Source: Sphingomonas sp. BK345
GTDB taxonomy: Bacteria; Pseudomonadota; Alphaproteobacteria; Sphingomonadales; Sphingomonadaceae
Direction: 5' to 3'
DNA: 64,000 bases
Assembly: GCF_014193845.1 (NCBI RefSeq)
Contig: NZ_JACHZX010000003.1
Location: 496,001-560,000, forward strand
Part shown: positions 26,610-34,926 of the stretch, one piece after another
How positions within the stretch are numbered: position 1 is the stretch's first letter
How the letters are laid out: every line of letters begins with the position of its first letter
Notes under the pieces: generated by a model
Seen by the model: the letters and a program-made list of their open reading frames with translations, nothing else
Database searches by the model: none
Told to the model about the DNA's origin: nothing
Program-made: the position numbers and the translations under genes

Positions 26610-27899
26610 TCAGCGCAGGGTCGTGGCGTGCGCCATGCCCGCCATCCCGGCATGCGGGTCGACGCCCGCCGCGGCGGGGCGATCGGGCACCGGCACCGCG
26701 TGCGGCTTGGCGAGCCAGGCGAAGGGCGTCACCTGGCGCAGCTGCTTGCCGTTGCCCAGGTCGCCGCCGTGGCAGTTGAGCAGCTTGTCGATACAATTCT
26801 CGGTCCACTGACGCATCGTCGCATCGTCCCAGGCGCCGAACCAGTCGGCGTGGAAAGTGGTGCCGGGCACACGCATCGTGCCATTCGCGCCGGGCATCTC
26901 GTCGGACGAGAGATGCCAGGTCGGGCGCGTGCCGTCCCACGTGCCGCTGCGATCGAGCGTGGCGTCGACCGTGTACCACGAACCCATGGTAAAGGTGGGG
27001 ATCACCATCGGATGCGTGAACGGGCAATGTTCCTTGCCCCCGGTCCACTGCGGATAAGCGACATGCTCGCGGTGATCGGGACTGTCGAGCCGCTTGCCGT
27101 CCCAGCAGCTCGGCGCGTTGATGATCGCGCCCAGCTGCGCGCCGGGCGGGCACACTTTCGCCACCTCGACCAGGGTCGGGTAATGTCCCTCGGTCGCGCC
27201 CGGACCCTGGCAGTTGAAGTGGTGCGAGCCGGTCGCCGGCGCGTCGGGGTGTACCATGTCGAAGCCGAACACGAAGCGCAGGCCGCGCGGCAGCGCGACG
27301 CAGGCGGCGCGCACACGGTTGCACTCCGGATCGGTGTTGGGCCGGCGCTTGTAGTAGATCGAGACATAGTCGGGGCGGATCACCTGACCGCGGCCGTTGA
27401 GCATCGCCGGCATCCAATAGGCCGAGCGGTTTAGCCGGTTCATGCAGGTGCTGTCGCCGCTGCGGCGCAGGCTGGCGTAGGTCGAATTCGCGTCCGCGGC
27501 GGTGTTGCCGAAGAACTGGTGCAGGTGCGACTGGCCCGGCTTGCCGGGGTAGAGGATCGGGTCGTCGAAGCGCAGCTGCCCCGCCATGCACAGGAAGCGG
27601 AAGGCGCCGACCACGTCGGGCGCGGCGCTCTGCGGGATCGCGCCGAGCGGGCCGCTCTCGTGCGAGACCATGATGCCGCTGGCGGCGTCGAAGTTGCTCG
27701 CCACCGCGGGCTCCTCGCCCTCGGGACCGCCGGCGGCCTCGCGCGGCTGGGCGAGATCGCCGGTGCCGCCGATCTTGCCCCTGGCGTGCTGAGTCGTCGG
27801 CGCCGCCGGGCGATCGGCGTGCGCCGCGCCGGCCAGCGCCAGCGCGAGCAGCAGCGCGCCTATCCAGCCTCGATTCCCGCTCGTCCGCACTCGCATCAC
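26610..27899 (-). CDS. DUF1996 domain exported protein, paralogue 1
   Basis: A 429-residue protein with a signal peptide (about residues 1-28, ending AGAAHA). The DUF1996 domain starts with APDVVGAFRFLCM and includes SHLHQFFGN, STYASLRRSGDSTC, RSAYWMPAMLNG, RPDYVSIYYKR, RGLRFVFGFDM, INAPSCWDGKRLDS, HPMVIPTFTMGSWYTVD and FHADWFGAWDD. Conserved His, Asp, Cys and Trp residues suggest an enzyme or a metal site, but the family's role is not known to me. It is exported, so it acts in the periplasm or outside. Two close relatives lie at 29246 and 53095. Where they align, the conserved blocks are nearly the same and the N-terminal 70-100 residues differ. Confidence 0.85.
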   Translation of the reverse strand: MMRVRTSGNRGWIGALLLALALAGAAHADRPAAPTTQHARGKIGGTGDLAQPREAAGGPEGEEPAVASNFDAASGIMVSHESGPLGAIPQSAAPDVVGAFRFLCMAGQLRFDDPILYPGKPGQSHLHQFFGNTAADANSTYASLRRSGDSTCMNRLNRSAYWMPAMLNGRGQVIRPDYVSIYYKRRPNTDPECNRVRAACVALPRGLRFVFGFDMVHPDAPATGSHHFNCQGPGATEGHYPTLVEVAKVCPPGAQLGAIINAPSCWDGKRLDSPDHREHVAYPQWTGGKEHCPFTHPMVIPTFTMGSWYTVDATLDRSGTWDGTRPTWHLSSDEMPGANGTMRVPGTTFHADWFGAWDDATMRQWTENCIDKLLNCHGGDLGNGKQLRQVTPFAWLAKPHAVPVPDRPAAAGVDPHAGMAGMAHATTLR

Positions 27900-27954
27900 G
27901 CCTCCGTCACTCGGTCGGCGCTATACATCAGGCACGCGCGCGGCGCACGCGAAA

Positions 27955-27980
27955 GGGCCGGCCACTCGCGCGGCCGGCCC
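27955..27980 (-). terminator. Terminator hairpin after the PEP-CTERM gene
   Basis: GGGCCGGCC (27955-27963) and GGCCGGCCC (27972-27980) form a perfect 9-bp stem with an 8-base loop. Read leftward it follows the PEP-CTERM stop at 28009 and is followed by TTTC, as expected for a terminator of that gene. Confidence 0.7.
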
Positions 27981-28008
27981 CTCGAATGTCCCAATCGAAA
28001 GCGCGCGT

Positions 28009-28767
28009 TCAGGCGACCGCGGCGCCGCCGGTGACGCTCTTGCGACGACGCACCGCGGCGCCGACCATCGCGAAACCGCCGATCATCATCATCCAGGTCG
28101 CCGGCTCGGGCACCGCGCTGCTGACGGTGACCGCACCCAGCTTGAAGCCGTCGATGGTCTTGTCGGGCGCGCCGGCTACTGCGGCGCCGACCAGCCACAG
28201 GTTCGACGCGCTCGCGCCGGTGACCGAGCGGGTCGAGGTGGTGCTGCCACCAGCCAGCGTGGTGCTGCCGTCGAGCAGGTTGGTCAGCGTGGCATACGAC
28301 TTGTTGTTCAAGCCGAGCGACTGGTTCCAAGCGGTGGTGACGTCGCCCCATGCGACGGTGGCATCCGAGTCCTTGTCATTACCGATCTGGAACGGCGACG
28401 TGGTGATCTTCGACAGCAGCACGTCGGTGCTGAACTGGAGCAGCACGAAATCGTAGCCGTACTGGTTGTCGATCGTGTGCGTGTTGCCCCCGCCGCTGCC
28501 TTCGGCATCGTTGGTCACGCCCAGACCCTCGGTCCAGACGCCCAGCTTGGCGTCGTAGATGCGGCCGGTCGAGTCCGTGCCGACCGACCAGGCGGTGGCG
28601 CGCGCGTTCACGGTCTTGCCGTCGAGCTGGAACGAATAGTCGCGATAGGCGCCGCTTCCGCTGCCCGTCGCCGTCAGATTGAGCAGGAAGTCCGCGGCGC
28701 TCGCCGGCGCCGCCGCGGTCGCCAGCGCGAGCCCGGCCACTGCCGCCATCATCTTCAACTTGGTCAT
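28009..28767 (-). CDS. PEP-CTERM sorting-signal protein
   Basis: A 252-residue secreted protein. It has a signal peptide (residues 1-24, cut after ASA) and a Gly/Ser/Thr-rich body. The end carries the tripartite PEP-CTERM signal: VPEPATW, a hydrophobic helix (MMMIGGFAMVGAAV) and the basic cluster RRRK. Exosortase recognises such tails, and in other bacteria these proteins occur with exopolysaccharide genes. Here the gene stands between two DUF1996 genes inside the locus, but no exosortase gene is seen in the window. The low content of Cys and high content of small residues fit a surface or matrix protein. Confidence 0.9.
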   Translation of the reverse strand: MTKLKMMAAVAGLALATAAAPASAADFLLNLTATGSGSGAYRDYSFQLDGKTVNARATAWSVGTDSTGRIYDAKLGVWTEGLGVTNDAEGSGGGNTHTIDNQYGYDFVLLQFSTDVLLSKITTSPFQIGNDKDSDATVAWGDVTTAWNQSLGLNNKSYATLTNLLDGSTTLAGGSTTSTRSVTGASASNLWLVGAAVAGAPDKTIDGFKLGAVTVSSAVPEPATWMMMIGGFAMVGAAVRRRKSVTGGAAVA

Positions 28768-29245
28768 GATTTCGTCCCCCCAGAAACTCTGTTCGTCGCG
28801 TGATTGCCGTGCAGCGGGGGGAGCTTCAAGAAGCGACCGTTACGCCCCTGTCCCGGTTTCGGACCCATGCGACACTCGGCGTGCCGGCCTCGTTCGTCGG
28901 CCTCGCGGCCCTCGCCTGGCAGCCTCGGGCTTCTGCTCGGCATCCCCGTGCCATCACCGGTCGTCTCCGCGCCCTCCCGCCGTCATCCCTGCGGAGGCAG
29001 GGATCCAGACGCGCGGACCTGTCGAAGGAGGCGGGACGTCGGCGTGTCTGGACCGCCGCCTGCGCGGGGATGACGAAGGGGTGGGGGATGAAGAAGGGGA
29101 CGCGGCTGACGGGAGCGGGATGACGAAGGACGGCGGCACGTCGGAGGCGACCCGCCGAGTCGAAGGCGGCTCGGCCAGGACGACGAGCCCGGGTGCCGCC
29201 CAAGGCGAGATCCTCGCCCGCCCTCACTCGCTCACCGCAGGACGC
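28768..29245. repeat. Noncoding region with a palindromic repeat
   Basis: This 478-bp gap holds no convincing gene. The segment 28981-29010 (CGTCATCCCTGCGG... ending GGATCCAGAC) is mirrored at 29044-29075 (GTGTCTGGACC... ending GGGGATGACG), forming a large imperfect hairpin of the GTCATCCC family. A further GGGATGACGA copy follows at about 29117. The 5' part should carry the PEP-CTERM promoter. Confidence 0.7.
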
Positions 29246-30547
29246 TCATTTCGGCAGCGCCACCACGTGCGGGTTGCTGGTCCAGGCGAAGGCGTCGAAC
29301 ATCTTCATCTGACGGCCGTTGCCCAGGTCGCCGCCGCTGCAGTTGAGCAGCTTGTTGATGCAATTATCCATCCACATCTTCATCACCTCGTCGTCCCACG
29401 CGCCGAACCAGTCGGCGTGGAAGGTCGAGCCCGGGCGCATCGCCGCCATGCCCGGCATCTCGTCCGAGGCGAGATGCCAGCCGCTGGTGCCGCCGTCCCA
29501 GCTGCCGCTGCGGTTGAGGTCCGAGTCGACCGTGTACCAGGCCCCCATGGTGAAGGTGGGAATCACGTACGGGTGGTCGGCCGGGCACTTCTCATAGCCC
29601 CAGTCGCCGTAGCTGGTGTAGGCGACGTGAGAGCGATGGTCCGCGCTGTCGAGGTTCTTGCCGTCCCAGCAATTGGGCGCGTTGATCACCGCGCCGATCT
29701 GGTTGCCGACGCCGCAATGTTTCCCTGCCTCGATCAGGTCGGGGTAGTGGCCGGGCTCGGCGGTCGGGCCCTGGCAATTGTAATAGCCGGCGCCGGTCGG
29801 CGGCGTGCCGTTGATCATGTCATAGCCGAACACGAAGCGCAGCCCGCGCGGCAGGTCGACGCACGCCTTGCCCATGCGCTGGCACTCGGGGTCGCTGGCG
29901 GGGCGGCGCTTGTAGTAGATCGAGACGTAATCGGGCCGCACCACGCCGTTCTTGCCGTTGAGCATCGCCGGCATCCAATAGGCCGAGCGGTTGAGCGCGT
30001 TGGTGCAGGTGCTGTCGCCGCTGGTGCGCAGGCTGCGATAGGTCGAGTTGGCGTCCGCCAGCGAGTTGCCGAAGAACTGGTGGAGGTGCGACCGGCCGGG
30101 CTGGCCTGGGAAGACGATCGGGTCGTCCTTGGCCTCGTGGCTGGGGGTGCAGATGAAGCGGAAGGCGCCGACCACGTCGGGCGCGCCGCTCGACGGTACC
30201 GCACCCGTGCCCCAGGCGGCGACGAGCTGCTGGCTGACGTCGAAGTTGCTTGGGATCGAGTCATAGTCACCCGCTACCGGCAGGCTGCCGGGCGCCACCA
30301 CCACGCCGCTGCTGGCGGGGGTGGGCGTCGGCGTGGGCGCGGGCGTCGCGGCCGGGGCGGTGGGGGCGATCGGCGCGCTCGCCACCGGATTGGTCGCGGC
30401 GGTGGCGCCGCCGCCGCCGCCGCCGCCACAACCGGCGAGCGCCAGCGCGAGCAGGAGGTGGGGCATGAGCCGAGCGGCGCGCGGCAGCATGGTCGCGGGG
30501 GCGCGCATCAGCGCGGGGCGCGCGCACGCGCCCAGCAGCGTCATCAT
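29246..30547 (-). CDS. DUF1996 domain lipoprotein, paralogue 2
   Basis: A 433-residue protein with a lipobox (LLLALALAGC) followed by seven glycines and an Ala/Pro/Thr linker (about 40-85). It should be anchored in a membrane by lipid with a flexible tether. The DUF1996 domain has all blocks seen in the other two: PDVVGAFRFICTP, SHLHQFFGN, STYRSLRTSGDSTC, RSAYWMPAMLNG, RPDYVSIYYKRR, INAPNCWDGKNLDS, HPYVIPTFTMGAWYTVD, FHADWFGAWDD and CINKLLNCSGGDLGNG. The start is the ATG at 30547 with GGGAG eight bases upstream; an internal ATG nearer the lipobox (30466) is also possible. The function is unknown. Confidence 0.87.
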   Translation of the reverse strand: MMTLLGACARPALMRAPATMLPRAARLMPHLLLALALAGCGGGGGGGATAATNPVASAPIAPTAPAATPAPTPTPTPASSGVVVAPGSLPVAGDYDSIPSNFDVSQQLVAAWGTGAVPSSGAPDVVGAFRFICTPSHEAKDDPIVFPGQPGRSHLHQFFGNSLADANSTYRSLRTSGDSTCTNALNRSAYWMPAMLNGKNGVVRPDYVSIYYKRRPASDPECQRMGKACVDLPRGLRFVFGYDMINGTPPTGAGYYNCQGPTAEPGHYPDLIEAGKHCGVGNQIGAVINAPNCWDGKNLDSADHRSHVAYTSYGDWGYEKCPADHPYVIPTFTMGAWYTVDSDLNRSGSWDGGTSGWHLASDEMPGMAAMRPGSTFHADWFGAWDDEVMKMWMDNCINKLLNCSGGDLGNGRQMKMFDAFAWTSNPHVVALPK

Positions 30548-30642
30548 CCGAGTTACTCCCAGACGCCGCGGGCGAACTCGAGCCCGGCAGCCGTTCAGGC
30601 CACGCTAGGGACGCTGGGTTAAATCGACGTAGGGAAGCGTGC

Positions 30643-32001
30643 TTAAGCGACGTTAGGGATTGGTTCCGCGGCGCTTTCCGCCGCATCGTGGCGATCCGGC
30701 GCGGCCACCGCGCGCTTCCGCCGCGGCGCCCAGAAGCCCATGTCCGCGGCGATGCCCGCGATCAGCCCGACTGCGATCGCGTACAGATATTGGGTGACGT
30801 AGACGACGAAGATCCACTCGAAGAGCGAGTGCAGGCTGACCATCACCAGCGCCACCGCCAAGCCCAGCAGGACGTCGCCGCGCGGGTCGCGCCGGAACCG
30901 CCAGGCACAGCGCAGCGCCACCACCATAGGCCATAGCAGCAGGACCACGAAGGCGGCGATGCCGGTATAGCCCATCTCCGCGGCCGACAGCAGATAGGCG
31001 TTGTGGACGTGCGCGCTGCGGCTGCCGTAGACCGCGGCCACGCCGGCGCGATCCGAATAGCCCTGCGTGTTGGCGACCACGACATAATGGTTGCCGCCGA
31101 TGCCGAGCGGATGGTCATGGACGATCGCCTTGGCGGCGCGTTCGAAGGCGGCGCGTTCGTCATAGCCGCCATCGTCGGCCTGCTTGCTGAAGCGCGCGCC
31201 GAGCGTGGCATAGGCCACTGGCGCGGCCACCACCAGCGACAGCACGCCCGCGACCGCGACCGTGGTCTTACGCGCGCTCGGCTGGCGCATGATCGACAGC
31301 AGCAGCGTCAGCACGACGCCGGCCGCGGAGAAGCCGATCGTCGCGCGCGACGCGGTCAGCACCACGGCGGTCAGACCCGCGATCGGGCCGAGCCACAGCC
31401 AGCGCGACCTCTTCGTGGCCAGCAGCATCGCCAGCGACGGGAAGATCACGAAGTGAGTCAGCATGCCAAGCAGGTTCTGGTGCCCTAGCGTGCCGGCCGC
31501 CTGCAGCGCGCCCTCCGCATGCGCCTTCACCGACATCACCGCTTGGAAGCAGATGCCGAGGATCAGCCCGAGCATGAGCGCGCGCGGCGTGCGCGGGTCG
31601 CGGCAGCTGACCGCGACCGCGGTGATCACCAGCGCCATCCGCAGCAGCTGCCAGACGTAGAAGAAGGTCGACATCGGCACGTCGTTCTGCAGCATGCTAA
31701 GCAGCACCAACGCGGTATAGACCAGGAGCGGCCAGCGCAGATGGGCGCGACGTCGCTTGGCCGGGGCGGACAGGATCAGTGCCACCGCCAGCGCGTCGAG
31801 CAGCGTGACTTCCACGCCTTTGACAAAGCCGGGCCAATAGGCCCAGGAGATCGGTGCGACCAGGAGGTGCCATGTGCTGATCACGAACGGCATCGCACCG
31901 AACACGACCATCACGCGCGGCAGATGGCGCTGGTTCGCGCGCAGCCAGCCGATGAACGCGGGCAGCAGCGCGAGCACCGCGAGGAGCGCGACCCACTTCA
32001 T
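30643..32001 (-). CDS. O-antigen ligase/polymerase-like membrane protein, third of four
   Basis: A 452-residue membrane protein with ten or more helices. The family pattern is visible in the central part (GTLGHQNLLGMLTHFVIFPSLA, then VLTASRATIGFSAAGVVL). A large loop has HDHPLGIGGNHYVVVANTQGY and HVHNAYLLSAAEMGYTGI, the conserved H-N-x-Y region of WaaL/Wzy proteins. These residues act in joining lipid-linked glycans in the periplasm. The start at 32001 overlaps the stop of the GT25 gene (ATGA, 31998-32001). It ends a five-gene leftward set beginning with the flippase at 36269. Confidence 0.87.
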   Translation of the reverse strand: MKWVALLAVLALLPAFIGWLRANQRHLPRVMVVFGAMPFVISTWHLLVAPISWAYWPGFVKGVEVTLLDALAVALILSAPAKRRRAHLRWPLLVYTALVLLSMLQNDVPMSTFFYVWQLLRMALVITAVAVSCRDPRTPRALMLGLILGICFQAVMSVKAHAEGALQAAGTLGHQNLLGMLTHFVIFPSLAMLLATKRSRWLWLGPIAGLTAVVLTASRATIGFSAAGVVLTLLLSIMRQPSARKTTVAVAGVLSLVVAAPVAYATLGARFSKQADDGGYDERAAFERAAKAIVHDHPLGIGGNHYVVVANTQGYSDRAGVAAVYGSRSAHVHNAYLLSAAEMGYTGIAAFVVLLLWPMVVALRCAWRFRRDPRGDVLLGLAVALVMVSLHSLFEWIFVVYVTQYLYAIAVGLIAGIAADMGFWAPRRKRAVAAPDRHDAAESAAEPIPNVA

Positions 32002-32723
32002 GCGAACACCGCCACCAGCGCCGCCGCGCTGCCGATGCCGACGATCGCGAGCACGATCGACTCGCCCAGCCCGAAGCTGCGCCGCGCCGCCGCGCGCTTG
32101 AACGCGCGCGCCGCGCCGGCGCCCTCCCGCAGCAGCGGCAGGCGATCGAAGAAGCGCAACGCGGCGATATCGGTGCGCGACGGGCGCTGCTCGGCCAGGA
32201 CCGGCTCGGCGAACACCGTTCGCACCTCCGGACGCGCGCGGCGATACCACACATAAGCGCCGTCGACCGGGGGATGGTTGTCGAGCGTCAGCAGGTGGCG
32301 CAGATAGGCGGCGAGCGGCGCGACCGTGTCGGCGCTGAACGCCATGCAGTGCGCGCCGATGATGTCGCTCGCGGGCAGGTCGTCGGGCGTCGCGGCGTAA
32401 TAGCCGCCGTAGAGGATCTGCCAGCCGGGCGGCACGCTCACGTCGCGCGCGGCCGGCGTGAAATCGGCGTCATCCTCCAGGATCAGCACGCTCTCGCCCG
32501 CCGCCGCCGCTTCCTCGAGGATGGCGAGATGGCTGTGATACACGCCGCGCGCACCGCGCGAGGTGAAGCTGCCCGCGTCGTCGAAGCGGCATGCGTCGAA
32601 GAACGCCACCTTCGGGTCGTGCTCGGCGCCGAGCCGGCGCAGCTCGCCCAGCATCTGCGCGCGCCGGTCAGTGCGATGCGCGAGGTTGATGATGCGGACT
32701 CGGTCGACATGGTCGAACAGCAT
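31998..32723 (-). CDS. Glycosyltransferase family 25 (LPS-type)
   Basis: A 241-residue protein that opens with RVRIINLAHRTDRRAQM, the typical GT25 start. VLILEDDADFTP (about 79-90) is the ED-type nucleotide-sugar and metal motif, and IIGAHCMAFSADTV follows. GT25 proteins add galactose or similar sugars to LPS or EPS. A basic C-terminal stretch ends with one hydrophobic helix (about 220-240), which may anchor it to the membrane and is not typical of the family. It is coupled to the polymerase/ligase gene by ATGA. Confidence 0.85.
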   Translation of the reverse strand: MLFDHVDRVRIINLAHRTDRRAQMLGELRRLGAEHDPKVAFFDACRFDDAGSFTSRGARGVYHSHLAILEEAAAAGESVLILEDDADFTPAARDVSVPPGWQILYGGYYAATPDDLPASDIIGAHCMAFSADTVAPLAAYLRHLLTLDNHPPVDGAYVWYRRARPEVRTVFAEPVLAEQRPSRTDIAALRFFDRLPLLREGAGAARAFKRAAARRSFGLGESIVLAIVGIGSAAALVAVFA

Positions 32724-32728
32724 AGAGA

Positions 32729-33946
32729 TCAGCCTATTCGGGCGGCGAAGCGGGAGACGAGCGGGGCGACCGCGGTGGCGATGTCGAACTCGCGTTCGAC
32801 CTTGGCGCGGCCGGCGGCGGCGAGCCGGTCGCCCAGCGCGGCATCGTCGCGCAGCCGCGCGATCTGGCGGCGCAGGTCGTCCCAGTCGCCGGGGCGAAAG
32901 AGCAGGCCCTCGGCGCCGTCCTCGATCAGCTCGGGCACCCCCGCGACCCGGCTGCCGATCACGGGCAGGCCGAGCGCCATCGCCTCCATCAGCACGATCG
33001 GCAGGCCCTCCATGAAGCTCGGCAGCACCAGCATGTCGTGGCGCGCGATCTCGGCCAGCGTCGCGGCCTCGTCGAGCCGCCCCGCGAAACGGACGCGCGC
33101 GCCGAGCCCGAGCCGCGCCACCGCGGCGTCGATCTGGCCGCGCAGCGGGCCGTCACCCACCAACGTGAGCTCGACGTCGAGCGGTGCGATCGCCTCGAGC
33201 AGCCCGAGATGCCCCTTCTCCGCCGACAGCCGCGCCACGCACACCAGCCGACGCCGCGCGCCAGCTGTGCGCGCGACCGGGGCGGCGAGCGCGGGCGCGG
33301 CGAGGTCGAGCCCGCAGCGCACCACCGCGAATTTGTGCCAGTGCGCCGGCGCGGTGACCCGCATCGCCTGCGCCCGCCCGAACCAGGAGACACAGGCGGC
33401 GAACTCGGCCTGCTCCAGCTTGGCGCCGAGCGTCAGCCCGGCGGGATAGTCGGTCTCCGAGATGCCGTGCAGCGTCAGGCTCCACGGCAGGCCCGCGAAG
33501 CGCGCCGCCATCATGCCGACGGTCGCGCCCGCGTTCGCGAAATGATTGTGCACGTGGCTGACCCGGTCCTCGCCGAACATCCGCGCCAGCACCACCGCCT
33601 CGGCGAAGTGGAACAGCGCCCAGAGCGCGGCGCGCAGCCCCGGCACGCGGTGGCGCCAGGCGAGCCGAAGCAGCGCGAGATAGGCGCCGGGACGGCGCGT
33701 CAGCGCGCCCAGATGCGCGCCGAGCAGCGCCCCCGCGCCCAGCGGCAGCACGAAGCGCGTGGTCTCGGCCGAGGCGCGGTCCTCGGGCGCGACCAGCTCG
33801 GCCGCGCCGGGACGGCGGATGCTGTAGGTGCGCACGTCGACGCCGTGGCGGCGCAGGCTCTCCACCTCGCGGCGGATGAAGGTGTGCGACGAGGCCGGAT
33901 ATTGGCTCACCACATAGGCGATGCGGGGGGGGCGTGGGTCGGTCAT
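32729..33946 (-). CDS. Glycosyltransferase family 4
   Basis: A 405-residue GT-B enzyme. RIAYVVSQYPASSHTFIRREV (about 8-28) is the start of a subgroup of GT4 proteins from colanic-acid-like loci (WcaL type). HVHNHFANAGA carries the conserved His. The donor half has LVCVARLSAEKGHLGLLEAI and E-x7-E in PSFMEGLPIVLMEAMALG. The ATG at 33946 is coupled to the stop of the GT2 gene (ATGA). Only 5 bases separate it from the next gene, so the set is clearly one operon. Confidence 0.9.
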   Translation of the reverse strand: MTDPRPPRIAYVVSQYPASSHTFIRREVESLRRHGVDVRTYSIRRPGAAELVAPEDRASAETTRFVLPLGAGALLGAHLGALTRRPGAYLALLRLAWRHRVPGLRAALWALFHFAEAVVLARMFGEDRVSHVHNHFANAGATVGMMAARFAGLPWSLTLHGISETDYPAGLTLGAKLEQAEFAACVSWFGRAQAMRVTAPAHWHKFAVVRCGLDLAAPALAAPVARTAGARRRLVCVARLSAEKGHLGLLEAIAPLDVELTLVGDGPLRGQIDAAVARLGLGARVRFAGRLDEAATLAEIARHDMLVLPSFMEGLPIVLMEAMALGLPVIGSRVAGVPELIEDGAEGLLFRPGDWDDLRRQIARLRDDAALGDRLAAAGRAKVEREFDIATAVAPLVSRFAARIG

Positions 33947-34926
33947 TTGTAGGTGATCGCCGATCCCGCGGCGCGGCGGCGGCGCGCATAGCGCAGCATG
34001 CCCTGCAGCTCGGGGAATTTCGCCAGCATCGTGTAGAAGGCGTTGGGCCACGCCATCGCGCCATGGCGGTCGCGTCGGGCCACCCGCGCCACCTGGAGCG
34101 CGAGCAGCAGCACGGGCAGCAGCAGCAGCGCGGGATCGACCAGCAGCGCCAGCACCGCGCCCGCGAGCGGCAGCGCGCCCGCCCACAGCAGCGCGCGGCG
34201 GCGCTCGGCGCGGTAGAGCGGATGCGGCAGCGCGCGGGTCGCCTCGCCGGCCTGGGCATAGCCGAAGCCGCCGCGCACCGCGCGCCACCACCATTGGCCG
34301 AAGCGCAGCATCGCGGCGTCGTGCAGCGTCATCGCCGCGTCGATCCGCCACACCCGCCAGCCGGCGGCGCGCAGCCGCGCGCACAGCTCGGGCTCCTCGC
34401 CCGCGGTGAGATCGTCGCGGAAGCCGCCCGCGGCGCGGACCACCTCGGCGCGCATCAGCGAGTCGCCGCCGCACGCCCCGGCCTCGCCGATCGGCGTGTC
34501 CCACTCCAGGTCGCACAGTCGGTTGTAGACCGAGGCCTCGGGATGGCGCTCGCGCCGGCGTCCGCACACCACCGCCACGTCGGGGTGCGCGGCGAGGAAG
34601 CGAGTCGCGGCGGCGAGCCAGTCCGGCGCCAGCTCGCAGTCGCCGTCGATGAATTGGACGAGGTCGCAGTCGGCGGGCAGGGCGTCGAAGCCGGCGTTGC
34701 GCGCGCGCGCCGCGGTGAAGGGGAGCGCCATGTCGAGATCGACCACCTGCGCGCCGAGTTCGCGCGCGCGCGCAGGGCTGCCGTCGGTCGAGGCCGAGTC
34801 GACATAGATCACCGCCGCGGCACCGCTGCCTTCGAGCGAGCGCAGGCAGCGCATCAGCCGCTCGCCCTCGTTGCGGCCGATCGCGACGATGCCGATGCGC
34901 GGCGGGGGCGAAAAAGGCGCGCTCAT
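33943..34926 (-). CDS. Glycosyltransferase family 2
   Basis: A 327-residue GT-A protein. RIGIVAIGRNEGERL opens the fold, VIYVDSASTDGS follows and VQFIDGDCELAP (about 90-101) supplies the DXD site. GGDSLMRAEVVRAAGGF and LTAGEEPELCARLRAAGW complete the catalytic core. A hydrophobic pair near residues 245-280 suggests membrane attachment. Coupled by ATGA on both sides (to the flippase upstream and the GT4 downstream), it is an internal part of the third assembly module. Confidence 0.9.
   Translation of the reverse strand: MSAPFSPPPRIGIVAIGRNEGERLMRCLRSLEGSGAAAVIYVDSASTDGSPARARELGAQVVDLDMALPFTAARARNAGFDALPADCDLVQFIDGDCELAPDWLAAATRFLAAHPDVAVVCGRRRERHPEASVYNRLCDLEWDTPIGEAGACGGDSLMRAEVVRAAGGFRDDLTAGEEPELCARLRAAGWRVWRIDAAMTLHDAAMLRFGQWWWRAVRGGFGYAQAGEATRALPHPLYRAERRRALLWAGALPLAGAVLALLVDPALLLLPVLLLALQVARVARRDRHGAMAWPNAFYTMLAKFPELQGMLRYARRRRAAGSAITYK

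Noticed and set aside
28768..28830. RpoN-type promoter before the PEP-CTERM gene
   Set aside because: The sequence CTGCACGGCAATCACGC is reminiscent of the site but lacks the GG/GC spacing of the consensus.
28679..30622. Long plus-strand open frame opposite the second DUF1996 gene
   Set aside because: Low-complexity Arg/Ala/His content and no motifs; the minus strand carries a complete conserved domain and lipobox.
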